Position numbers and translations under genes: made by a program. A stretch of 64,000 nt of DNA from positions 94,676-158,675 of the forward strand of contig JANXBZ010000002.1 of NCBI GenBank assembly GCA_025060475.1, given 5' to 3'. Below the pieces are notes generated by a model, which was not told where the DNA came from, did not search any database, and was given only the letters and a program-made list of their open reading frames with translations. Below are positions 43,863 through 51,700 of the stretch, in pieces (the stretch's first letter is position 1; every line of letters begins with the position of its first letter). This DNA is from Dictyoglomus sp. (lineage in GTDB: Bacteria; Dictyoglomota; Dictyoglomia; Dictyoglomales; Dictyoglomaceae).

Positions 43863-44755
43863 GATACTACCTCTATAAATATGTCTTCTAAAGATGGTTC
43901 TAAAAATTCAAATTTTAAAAGGGAAAGATCTTCTTGAGAAATAATTTTAGGAATTTCCTTTTGAGATATTAACATGTCTTTCACTTTTATAATAATTCCA
44001 TTTTTATTTAAGAATGTCAAAGATTCTATCCAGGGGAGTAACTTTAGTTTATTAAAAAGCTTTTCACAGTTGTTTACCTCTACATACAAAGTTCTACTAC
44101 TATATCTTTTCTTTAAATTCTCTATGGTATCATTAAGCAAGAGTTTTCCTTCTTTTATAATTCCCACGCTATCACATATTCTTTCCACATCTGCTAATAT
44201 ATGGGTAGAGAAAAATATGGTTTTTTCTCCCTTTAAGGAAAGTATAAGATCAAGAACTTCTTTCCTTCCTTGAGGATCTAAGGCAGAAGTAGGCTCATCT
44301 AATATTAAAAGAATGGGATCATGAAGTAAAGCTTGAGCAATTCCCAATCTTTGTCTCATTCCCCGAGAGAAGGTTCCAATTCTTTTTTTCTCGTTTTTCA
44401 ACCCTACAATTTCTAAAACTTCGTCAATTCTCTTTTTATTTATATTTAAAATATCACTAAGAAAATCTAAGTATTCCCTTGCAGTAAGATAATTATAAAA
44501 ATTGGGAACATCAGGAAGAAAACCTATTTTTTTTAAATAATTTTTACTTTTTGTGATATCCTCCCCTAAGACTAGGGCGTACCCTTTTGTGGGTTTTGCA
44601 AGATTTAGAAGGAGTCTTATAGTAGTTGTCTTTCCAGCTCCATTGGGTCCTAAGTATCCGAAGATTACTCCTTGAGGTACTTCTAAGTTTAACTCATCTA
44701 CTGCTTTCTTTTCTTTAAAATATTTACAAAGGTTATATGTTTCTATAACATTCAT
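43859..44755 (-). CDS. ABC transporter ATP-binding protein (YxlF-like)
   Basis: About 298 residues from the ATG at 44755 (MNVIETYNLCKYFKEKKAVDEL), which overlaps the preceding stop as ATGA; a longer reading from 44827 would add residues read from the upstream gene in the wrong frame. Walker A GPNGAGKTTT, signature FSRGMRQRLGIAQ, Walker B LLILDEPTSALDP, switch STHIL. The C-terminal 80 residues form the domain typical of ABC-2 exporters for antibiotics, bacteriocins or lipids. Confidence 0.92.
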   Translation of the reverse strand: MNVIETYNLCKYFKEKKAVDELNLEVPQGVIFGYLGPNGAGKTTTIRLLLNLAKPTKGYALVLGEDITKSKNYLKKIGFLPDVPNFYNYLTAREYLDFLSDILNINKKRIDEVLEIVGLKNEKKRIGTFSRGMRQRLGIAQALLHDPILLILDEPTSALDPQGRKEVLDLILSLKGEKTIFFSTHILADVERICDSVGIIKEGKLLLNDTIENLKKRYSSRTLYVEVNNCEKLFNKLKLLPWIESLTFLNKNGIIIKVKDMLISQKEIPKIISQEDLSLLKFEFLEPSLEDIFIEVVS

Positions 44756-44958
44756 GTTATTTTCCTTCCAAAGATAAAATATATTATAGGTCCCAACATG
44801 GCAAAAATTAAGATTACTATTCCCCAAATTATTTTATTTTCCCCTCTTATTTCTTCTCTTGGTCTTCTTATAAGATCTACAAGGGCAAAGATTTGAAAAA
44901 CTACCTGCAAAATTATTAAAGGGATAATCAATGGTAAAACTTGAAAAAGATTATCCAT
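44752..44958 (-). CDS. PLDc_N-type small membrane protein (YxlE-like)
   Basis: 68 residues, two TM helices (about 8-28 and 43-62) with RRPREE between them and the ending GPIIYFIFGRK. This is the 'phospholipase D N-terminal' small-protein family (PF13396). In Bacillus subtilis the same family (YxlE) precedes the YxlF/YxlG ABC transporter, the order seen here. Its role there is associated with negative regulation of the sigma-Y operon; here it is unknown. Confidence 0.85.
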   Translation of the reverse strand: MDNLFQVLPLIIPLIILQVVFQIFALVDLIRRPREEIRGENKIIWGIVILIFAMLGPIIYFIFGRKIT

Positions 44959-44959
44959 T

Positions 44960-45643
44960 TTAATTCTCCTTTTGTCTTTTTAATTTTTTATAGATGATAA
45001 GAGAATAAATCACACTTAAAATTCCTGCGAAAAAAATCCCAGAAAGTCCTATTATGATATTTACATAAGGAGGTAAGAAAGCTGATAAAAGCATAAGAAT
45101 TCCACCAATCACAAAAAGATATCCTGAAAATCTGTGGGTTCTTCTCCAAACCTCTTCATCGGATAAAGTCCACGGGGTTCTTACTCCTACAAACCAGTTA
45201 TATTTTATTCTTGGCATATAGTTTCCAAGAATAATAAATAAGATCCCAAGAGTTATTGGAGTAATTTTAGGTATCAAATCTCTTGGTCCTCCAAGGGCAG
45301 AAATAATAACACTATAATGTATTATGGAGAACACAATTACAAATAAATACTTTATAATTTGATATACCTTTTCGAATTTAGGATAATTTTCTCTTTTGGG
45401 ATCTATATAGGGAAGATATAAAAGTCCTAAATAAAGAAAAAGTACCGTTAGAGGAATGACAAAAACTCCTTCAAATTTTGAACCATATCTATCTATTTCT
45501 CCTTTAAAATTCCAATGCATGGGAATTTTTTCAGGAAGATAGGGATAAAGTATTGCCCCTGTAATAAACATAAGAGAAATAAGAAGAAGTATTATAAAAT
45601 CCTTTTTAAGGGTGTATTTGTCGACCTTATATCTCTCTTTCAT
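44960..45643 (-). CDS. sdpI: SdpI-family membrane protein (DUF1648 plus SdpI domain)
   Basis: 227 residues and six TM helices. The DUF1648 part reads LPEKIPMHWNFKGEIDRYGSK near 35-55; the SdpI part has YNWFVGVRTPWTLSDEEVW and RRTHRFSG near 155-180. B. subtilis SdpI gives immunity to the SdpC killing peptide and sequesters the repressor SdpR at the membrane. The gene starts 17 nt inside the upstream ArsR-type regulator gene, the arrangement of sdpRI. Confidence 0.9.
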   Translation of the reverse strand: MKERYKVDKYTLKKDFIILLLISLMFITGAILYPYLPEKIPMHWNFKGEIDRYGSKFEGVFVIPLTVLFLYLGLLYLPYIDPKRENYPKFEKVYQIIKYLFVIVFSIIHYSVIISALGGPRDLIPKITPITLGILFIILGNYMPRIKYNWFVGVRTPWTLSDEEVWRRTHRFSGYLFVIGGILMLLSAFLPPYVNIIIGLSGIFFAGILSVIYSLIIYKKLKRQKEN

Positions 45644-45935
45644 TTGTTCTCTCCTCCTTCTTTTTTAAAGCATCTAATAAGAAAAGTAAAGCCTCTTGAA
45701 ATACTGTTGTGTTTAAAGAATATACTATATATTTCCCTCTCCTTTCATCGATTATCAGTCCTGCCTGCTTTAATATTTCCAAATGATGGGAAATGGTAGG
45801 CCAAGATTGGGAAAAAGAGCTTGCAATTTCACCTGCAGTCATATCTCTTTCTGCAAGCATTCTTAAAATTCTTCTTCTGGTCTCGTCACTTAAAGCTTTA
45901 AATAAAAGATCTAGAGACATATTTTTAAAAAACAT
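45627..45935 (-). CDS. sdpR: ArsR-family repressor, SdpR-like
   Basis: 102 residues. Winged helix with LFKALSDETRRRILRMLAERDMTAGEIA and WPTISHHLEILKQAGLI, the SdpR/ArsR recognition-helix pattern; no metal-binding cysteines, as in SdpR. Start at 45935 or 45920 (MSLDLLFKAL); neither has a clear ribosome binding site and the predicted transcription start is only about 14-29 nt upstream. It heads the operon with SdpI, PLDc_N protein and the ABC transporter and is expected to repress it. Confidence 0.88.
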   Translation of the reverse strand: MFFKNMSLDLLFKALSDETRRRILRMLAERDMTAGEIASSFSQSWPTISHHLEILKQAGLIIDERRGKYIVYSLNTTVFQEALLFLLDALKKKEERTNEREI

Positions 45936-45938
45936 TTA

Positions 45939-45990
45939 GATAATTATCAAAATAAATTTTAAAATAAAATCTTTCAAAAGTCAAATTTGA
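45939..45990 (-). promoter_or_regulatory. Promoter and palindromes of the sdpR operon
   Basis: Minus strand: TTGACT (45984-45979), 17-bp spacer, TAAAAT (45961-45956). Two perfect palindromes flank it: GATAATTATC (45939-45948) at the transcription start and TCAAATTTGA (45981-45990) over the -35 box. They are plausible autorepressor sites for SdpR. Confidence 0.55.
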
Positions 45991-46018
45991 AAAGCAAATT
46001 GATGCAATTTTAAGAATA

Positions 46019-46047
46019 TTGACAGGAAAATTTCGTTTTATTAATAT
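46019..46047 (+). promoter_or_regulatory. Promoter of the GH130 gene
   Basis: TTGACA (46019-46024), 17-bp spacer, TAATAT (46042-46047); AGGAGGT ribosome binding site at 46066-46072. Divergent from the sdpR promoter. Confidence 0.75.
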
Positions 46048-46079
46048 TTTTATAAAACTTTAAATAGGAGGTAAATTTT

Positions 46080-47102
46080 ATGAATAAAGTAAAAATTATA
46101 GGAGAGCCCCTAAGAAATATTCCTTGGCAAGAAAAACCAAAGGGGTATGAAGGAATAATCTGGAGATATGATAAAAATCCTTTAACAAAATGGAATCCTA
46201 CAAAAAGTATAGCAAGAATTTTTAATAGTGCTGTGGTTCCATATAATGGAGAATTTGTAGGGGTATTTAGAGGAGACCATAAGGATGGAAAGGCAAGATT
46301 ACATGTAGGATGGAGCAAAGATGGGATAAATTGGGAGATAGAAGATAAGGAAATAATCTGGAAAGATGAGAATGGAAATATTTATCAGCCTAATTATGCT
46401 TATGATCCTAGAGTTCTTAAACTCGATGATAAATATTACATTACTTGGTGTACGGATTTTTATGGACCTACTATAGGGATTGGATACACGAAAGATTTCA
46501 AAGAATTTACAAGAATGGAAAATGCTTTTCTTCCTTATAATAGAAATGGTGTACTTTTTCCAAGAAAAATAAAGGGCAATTATATGATGCTTTCAAGACC
46601 TAGTGATACTGGACATACTCCCTTTGGAGACATATTTCTGAGTGAAAGTCCCGATTTAATATATTGGGGAAAACACAGAAGAGTTATGAGTAGAGGAGGA
46701 TCTGGATGGTGGCAAAGTCTTAAAATTGGAGCAGGTCCTGTACCTATTGAAACCAGTGAGGGATGGCTTTTATTCTATCATGGGGTAGTTCTCACTTGTA
46801 ATGGATACGTTTACAGTTTTGGTGCAGCAATTTTGGACTTAAATAATCCTTCCAAGGTTCTTTTTAGATCAAGAGATTATCTTTTGACTCCTGAAGAAGA
46901 GTATGAGACGGTAGGATTTGTTCCCAATGTGGTATTTCCTTGTGCCACATTAGTAGATGCAGAAACAGGAAGAGTCGCAATTTATTATGGATCTGCTGAT
47001 ACTTATGTTTCTTTAGCTTTTACTTATATTGATGATGTGATAAATTTTGTTAAAGAAAACTCTGAACTTGTTTCTGGAGATGGAGAAGAGGGAAGGGGAT
47101 AG
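46080..47102 (+). CDS. GH130 mannoside phosphorylase/glycosidase
   Basis: 340 residues. Five-bladed beta-propeller family GH130: SIARIFNSAVVPYNGEFVGVFRGD, the YDPRVLKLDDKYYITWC block containing the conserved catalytic Asp, and FPRKIKGNYMMLSRPSD, SGWWQSLKIGAGPVPI with the phosphate-binding pattern. Family members phosphorolyse beta-1,4-mannosyl-glucose or manno-oligosaccharides. The length fits the phosphorylase subfamilies; which of GH130_1 or _2 cannot be decided by eye. It fits the GH2 beta-mannosidase in this window. Confidence 0.9.
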   Translation: MNKVKIIGEPLRNIPWQEKPKGYEGIIWRYDKNPLTKWNPTKSIARIFNSAVVPYNGEFVGVFRGDHKDGKARLHVGWSKDGINWEIEDKEIIWKDENGNIYQPNYAYDPRVLKLDDKYYITWCTDFYGPTIGIGYTKDFKEFTRMENAFLPYNRNGVLFPRKIKGNYMMLSRPSDTGHTPFGDIFLSESPDLIYWGKHRRVMSRGGSGWWQSLKIGAGPVPIETSEGWLLFYHGVVLTCNGYVYSFGAAILDLNNPSKVLFRSRDYLLTPEEEYETVGFVPNVVFPCATLVDAETGRVAIYYGSADTYVSLAFTYIDDVINFVKENSELVSGDGEEGRG

Positions 47103-47169
47103 GTTTCTTTAAAAAATTTCCTAAATATGATATAATTTTTTAAAAAGTTAAAAGGGAAGGTGGGTTCCT

Positions 47170-47703
47170 ATGAAAAAAGTTTTTCTCTTTTTCCTAATCC
47201 TCTCCCTCATTATAGTTCCTACTTATGCTGTTAACATCTTTGGAGTAAACTTTCCTTCTACAAAATTTGGAGGATATTTAGTTTTTGCTCCAAGAGCATA
47301 TTATAGTCTTACTGCTCTTTCAGGATTTTATCAAGTCGGGTTGCCTATAAAAGAAGTTGAAGGATTATATGTAATGGTAGGACCAGAAGTCTTCTATGCA
47401 TCCTATACTGGAATTAATGCGAGCTTTTTAGCTCTAGGTATTAATATAGATACTATATATCTTTTGAAACCATGGTCTTTTGATCTCTTCGGAAGAAAAT
47501 GGTATCCTTCTTTAAATGCTGCTTTAAGTGTCGATATCTTAAGATTTGGTTTTGGAACTGATTATTCACATACTATAGAATCTATTGTAGATTTTGATCT
47601 ATATTTAGGAATATATACTCCTTATGGTGGAAAAAATTCTTATTTGAATGTTTATTTTTGGATTTATCCAATAACTATTGGATTTAGTTTTGTGAGTTTC
47701 TAA
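47170..47703 (+). CDS. Exported protein of unknown function, 177 aa
   Basis: Signal peptide (MKKVFLFFLILSLIIVPTYA) then about 157 residues rich in alternating aromatic/hydrophobic beta strands (FGGYLVFAPRAYYSLTAL, YLNVYFWIYPITIGFSFVSF) ending in phenylalanine, as in small outer-membrane barrels. No family recognised. GGGAAGGTGGG ribosome binding site; TATAAT -10 box near 47126. It ends in a strong bidirectional terminator. Confidence 0.7.
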   Translation: MKKVFLFFLILSLIIVPTYAVNIFGVNFPSTKFGGYLVFAPRAYYSLTALSGFYQVGLPIKEVEGLYVMVGPEVFYASYTGINASFLALGINIDTIYLLKPWSFDLFGRKWYPSLNAALSVDILRFGFGTDYSHTIESIVDFDLYLGIYTPYGGKNSYLNVYFWIYPITIGFSFVSF

Positions 47704-47714
47704 GATTTTTGAAA

Positions 47715-47747
47715 AAGGAGAGGACATTCTAGTCCTCTCCTTAAATT
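47715..47747. terminator. Bidirectional terminator
   Basis: An 11-bp stem AAGGAGAGGAC/GTCCTCTCCTT (47715-47725, 47732-47742) with a 6-nt loop, between convergent stop codons at 47703 and 47747. Confidence 0.85.
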
Positions 47748-48709
47748 TATATAACTTCCTCCAATTCCTTTAAGGAAAAAGATAATTCTCCAACTTCTCT
47801 TACTCTTATTTTAATTTTTGGATTTTCTCCTTTAATAGTTATTTCAAATTTTAATCTTTCTCCTAAGTTCCAATCAAGGGGAAAGCTTTTATTAAGATTG
47901 ATTTCTCCATCTTCCATAGATATAGATTCTATTCTTAAAGGTATGACATAATTTGTTGCCTCAAAACTTATATAATTTTCTCCTCGAACAATGGATTTTT
48001 TATCAATCATCTGGATAAAATAGGAGAGGTAAGGATTTTGATACATAATTTTTCCTCCCTTCATTCTTTTTATAACTTTGTCAGGGAAATTAGAGATTAT
48101 CCCAAAGATGTCCATCTTTAAGAGATAATCTATATTTTCTTCCTCATCAACAGTCCATGCTATAGTCTTATCTTTATATGGTACATATTCTTCATTAATG
48201 TAATGAAAATGAGGTTTTAGAAAATCTATTTCTTTAGCATAAATTGAAATATCCTTTGGAAAATGGACGTAAAGATAGGCAAATCTTATTTCAGGATAGG
48301 ATTTTTTAGCATAAAATAGCTCTTTGTGCCAAAAGGATGAAATGATGAAATCTTTTAAATTAATTTTCTTTACAAGTTTTATAACATCTAAAAAATCCTG
48401 AGGATTTTTAACTTCTATATCTACAAATTTATTGTAAGATTTTATAAATTCTAGTGCTTTTTCTAAGTCAACTAAAGGTTCTCCCTGGATTGTAATATTT
48501 TTTATTTTTTCAAACTCAGTTCTTCTAATGTTTAAATCTATGCCTGTTAACCTTTTTAAATTCTCGTCATGACAAACTATGAGAATATTGTCCTTGGTTT
48601 TTTGAACATCTAATTCTATTCCATCCGCTCCCATTTCAATGGCAGATTTAAAGGCTTTTATAGTATTTTCAGGATTATAAATATTTCCTCTATGGCCTAA
48701 TATAATCAC
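47747..48709 (-). CDS. Glycerophosphodiester phosphodiesterase with C-terminal extension
   Basis: 320 residues. GDPD barrel about 1-215: IILGHRGNIYNPENTIKAF, ADGIELDVQKTKDN, VCHDENLKRLTG (catalytic His pair and metal-binding Glu/Asp), WTVDEEENIDYLL near the end. Residues about 225-320 are a beta-rich extension without recognised family, unusual for the short bacterial UgpQ type (about 240 aa). No signal peptide, so cytoplasmic hydrolysis of glycerophosphodiesters. Confidence 0.9.
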   Translation of the reverse strand: MIILGHRGNIYNPENTIKAFKSAIEMGADGIELDVQKTKDNILIVCHDENLKRLTGIDLNIRRTEFEKIKNITIQGEPLVDLEKALEFIKSYNKFVDIEVKNPQDFLDVIKLVKKINLKDFIISSFWHKELFYAKKSYPEIRFAYLYVHFPKDISIYAKEIDFLKPHFHYINEEYVPYKDKTIAWTVDEEENIDYLLKMDIFGIISNFPDKVIKRMKGGKIMYQNPYLSYFIQMIDKKSIVRGENYISFEATNYVIPLRIESISMEDGEINLNKSFPLDWNLGERLKFEITIKGENPKIKIRVREVGELSFSLKELEEVI

Positions 48710-48759
48710 AAAGATAGTATAATATAAAAAATTATTATTGGGAAAGAGGAGGTTTTAAA

Positions 48760-49980
48760 ATGTTTTTTTATATCTTTATTTTTGTTTTTTTGATAAAAGA
48801 GATCTGGGAGCTAATTCTTAATATATGGAATAAAAAATATGCTACATCACCTAATTTAAAAATACCTGAAATATTTAAAGATAAAATAACAGAGGAAGAT
48901 TTCGAAAAATCTAAGAACTATTTAAAAGATAGAACAAATTTAGGAATAATATCCCATATTGTTGATATTATTATCTCCATTGTCTTCATAATCTGGGGGT
49001 TTTCATATTTTGAAAAATTTGTTTCTTCTCTCTCAAAATCTTATATTATTCAAGGTCTTTTGTTTTTTGGAATCTTTTCTTTAATAAATTTTTTAATATC
49101 TATTCCTTTTAGTGTTTATTCTACCTTTGTAATAGAAGAAAAATATGGATTTAATAGTACAACTCCTAAAATTTTTATCACTGATATAATTAAATCCATA
49201 ATAATATCTATAATCCTAGGTGTACCTATCCTTTCCTTACTTTTATGGATTATAAGTGTTGATCCCAATTGGTGGTGGAAATTTGCTCTTGTGGTGATTG
49301 TTTTTGAACTTTTTCTCTCTTGGTTATATCCTATGGTTATAGCTCCCATATTTAATAAGTTTTATCCTTTACAAGATGAAGAGTTGAAGAATAAAATTCT
49401 TTCTCTTTTAGAAAAGACAAGGTTTAAAATTTCTAAGATATTTGTTATGGATGCTTCAAGGAGAACAAAGAAAGTAAATGCCTATCTTACAGGAATTGGA
49501 AAGTCAAGAAGGGTGGTACTTTTTGATACCATATTGAATTATACTCATGATGAGATTTTAGCAGTTCTTGCACACGAGCTGGGGCATCATGTTAAAAGAC
49601 ATATTCCTAAAATGATAAGTTTAAGCATAGTTTTTTATATAGCATATATTTATTTCGTATTTCTTTTATATAAATCTCCACTAATATCCCAAACTTTTTC
49701 TGTGGAAAAGAGTTATTCTTTTATTGTTTATTCTTTTATTTTTGTATCCTCTATTTTATATTTTATTACTCCCCTTATAAATTTCTTCTCTCGTAAATTT
49801 GAATATTCTGCGGATAAATTTTCAAAAGAGCTTTTGGGGACAGGAGAGCCATTAGTAAGTGCTTTAAAAAGGTTAGTAAAGGAAAATTTAGCAAATCTTC
49901 ATCCTTTGCCTTTATATAGAGTCTGGTATTATTCCCATCCCTCTCCTGAGGAGAGAATTTTAGCATTAATAAAGGAGTAA
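48760..49980 (+). CDS. Ste24-type membrane metalloprotease (M48)
   Basis: 406 residues with several TM helices in the first 210 and two more near 285-345. The zinc motif is LAHELGHHVKRH near residue 270 with the third ligand in EYSADKFS near 350, and STFVIEEKYGFNSTTPK earlier is the N-terminal Ste24 motif. Membrane quality-control or CAAX-type peptidase. GAGGAGGT ribosome binding site; TATAAT near 48718. Confidence 0.92.
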   Translation: MFFYIFIFVFLIKEIWELILNIWNKKYATSPNLKIPEIFKDKITEEDFEKSKNYLKDRTNLGIISHIVDIIISIVFIIWGFSYFEKFVSSLSKSYIIQGLLFFGIFSLINFLISIPFSVYSTFVIEEKYGFNSTTPKIFITDIIKSIIISIILGVPILSLLLWIISVDPNWWWKFALVVIVFELFLSWLYPMVIAPIFNKFYPLQDEELKNKILSLLEKTRFKISKIFVMDASRRTKKVNAYLTGIGKSRRVVLFDTILNYTHDEILAVLAHELGHHVKRHIPKMISLSIVFYIAYIYFVFLLYKSPLISQTFSVEKSYSFIVYSFIFVSSILYFITPLINFFSRKFEYSADKFSKELLGTGEPLVSALKRLVKENLANLHPLPLYRVWYYSHPSPEERILALIKE

Positions 49981-49986
49981 AGATTT

Positions 49987-51621
49987 ATGAACTTGAAAAT
50001 TGCTATTGCTCAAATTAATCCAACTATTGGTGATATAAAGGGAAATACAGAGAAAATTATTTCATATATAAATAAGGCTAGAAAAGAAAATTGTGATTTA
50101 ATTGTTTTCCCTGAACTTTCTATATTAGGCTATCCTCCAAGGGATTTGCTTTTTAGAGCTGAACTTATGAGGAAAATAGATGAAGTTATTTATAAAAAAA
50201 TCTTATTAGAAAGTAAGGATTTAGGGATTCTTCTGGGAGCTCCTTTATATAAAGATGGAAACATTTATAATTCCGCATTGTTATTTTATAAAGAGAAACT
50301 TTTTGGATATCAGTATAAAACTCTTCTACCAAGCTATGACGTTTTTGATGAAACAAGGTATTTTAAACCTGCAGAATATCGACACCCAATACTGTTTAAG
50401 GGAATAAATCTTGGTGTTACCATTTGTGAAGATATATGGAATGATAAAGATTATTGGAATAGAACAGTTTACGAAAAAGATCCAGTGGAAGAATTAATTT
50501 CCCAAGGAGCAGAGATAATAATTAATCTTTCTGCTTCTCCTTATTATTTTGGGAAAATGAGATTAAGGGTAGATATGCTAAGTTATATTGCAAAAAAATA
50601 TAAAAGACCGATAGTTTATGTAAATCAAGTGGGAGGAAATGATGAATTAATATTTGATGGATCAAGTCTCGTAATAACAGAAGGGGGAAAAATTTATTGG
50701 GAAGGGAAGAATTTTGAGGAGGATTTTGGTATTATTGATTTTTCAAATTTATTTCCTGTAAGAGACGTAAACTCTATTAAGGAAGATATAGAAAGTATTT
50801 ATAAAGCATTAATTCTTGGGATTAAGGATTACTTCTCAAAATTAGGATTTAAAAAAGCAGTTATTGGTTTAAGTGGAGGAATAGATTCCTCTGTTGTTGC
50901 ATGCTTAGCAACTTACGCCTTAGGGGCAGAAAATGTTCTTGGAGTTTCCATGCCTTCGAGATATTCTTCAGAAGGAAGTGTAAAGGATGCAGAAATTTTA
51001 GCAAGAAATTTAGGAATTGAGTTTAGGATTATTCCCATAGAAAAAATTTTTAAATCATATCTTGAGACTTTGAATCCTAATGAAAGTCCCTTAATGGATC
51101 TTGCAGAGGAAAATATACAGGCAAGAATTAGAGGAAATATATTAATGTTTATATCCAATAGAGAGGGACATTTAGTTTTAACTACAGGGAATAAATCGGA
51201 ATTAGCAGTGGGTTATTGTACTCTCTATGGGGATATGGCAGGAGGTTTGGCAGTTATTGGAGATCTACCTAAAATGATGGTTTATGAATTAGCAAGATTT
51301 ATTAATAGAGAAAAGGAAATTATTCCCAGATCTATACTTACAAAGATTCCTTCCGCAGAATTAAGACCAAACCAAAAAGATGAGGATTCTTTACCACCCT
51401 ATCCCATTTTGGATCAAATTCTTAAAGCATATATCGAAGATAATTTATCCATTGATGAGATTAAAAAAATGGGATTTGAGAAAGATTTAGTAGAAGAAGT
51501 TGTAAAGAAAATTGATAATGCAGAATATAAAAGAAGACAGGCACCTCCTGTTTTAAAGGTAACTACAAAAGCTTTTGGAATGGGGAGAAGAATGCCTATT
51601 GCTTGGAAAAAAGGTTGGTAG
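49987..51621 (+). CDS. nadE: Glutamine-dependent NAD+ synthetase
   Basis: 544 residues. N-terminal nitrilase/amidase domain (about 1-260) with Glu in VFPELSILGYPPRDL, Lys in YKTLLPSYDVFDE and Cys in GVTICEDIW. C-terminal ammonia-dependent synthetase (about 275-544) with the P-loop GLSGGIDSS and TTGNKSELAVGY. It converts nicotinate adenine dinucleotide to NAD+ using glutamine. Starts 6 nt after the protease stop. Confidence 0.96.
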   Translation: MNLKIAIAQINPTIGDIKGNTEKIISYINKARKENCDLIVFPELSILGYPPRDLLFRAELMRKIDEVIYKKILLESKDLGILLGAPLYKDGNIYNSALLFYKEKLFGYQYKTLLPSYDVFDETRYFKPAEYRHPILFKGINLGVTICEDIWNDKDYWNRTVYEKDPVEELISQGAEIIINLSASPYYFGKMRLRVDMLSYIAKKYKRPIVYVNQVGGNDELIFDGSSLVITEGGKIYWEGKNFEEDFGIIDFSNLFPVRDVNSIKEDIESIYKALILGIKDYFSKLGFKKAVIGLSGGIDSSVVACLATYALGAENVLGVSMPSRYSSEGSVKDAEILARNLGIEFRIIPIEKIFKSYLETLNPNESPLMDLAEENIQARIRGNILMFISNREGHLVLTTGNKSELAVGYCTLYGDMAGGLAVIGDLPKMMVYELARFINREKEIIPRSILTKIPSAELRPNQKDEDSLPPYPILDQILKAYIEDNLSIDEIKKMGFEKDLVEEVVKKIDNAEYKRRQAPPVLKVTTKAFGMGRRMPIAWKKGW

Positions 51622-51622
51622 G

Positions 51623-51638
51623 TGTGATATAAATCACA
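51623..51638. promoter_or_regulatory. CRP/FNR-type palindrome TGTGA-N6-TCACA
   Basis: The 16-mer TGTGATATAAATCACA exactly matches the CRP-family consensus half-sites and spacing. It begins 2 nt after the nadE stop and lies about 60 nt upstream of the start of the outer-membrane protein gene. Binding by a CRP/FNR-family regulator is inference. Confidence 0.55.
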
Positions 51639-51682
51639 GACAGAAAATTAAAAGACGATAAAATGAAAATGTAAAAATTAAA

Positions 51683-51700
51683 AAGGAGGACTCCAAAATA
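51683..51700 (+). promoter_or_regulatory. Strong ribosome binding site followed by an AUA start codon
   Basis: AAGGAGGA (51683-51690) is followed 7 nt later by ATA (51698-51700), the first codon of a good signal peptide. No ATG, GTG or TTG exists in this frame between the upstream stop (51659) and the ATG at 51827. Confidence 0.65.

Noticed and set aside
43092..45935. A linked SdpC-like toxin gene
   Set aside because: I looked in the flanking intergenic DNA on both strands and saw no small secreted frame with a ribosome binding site.
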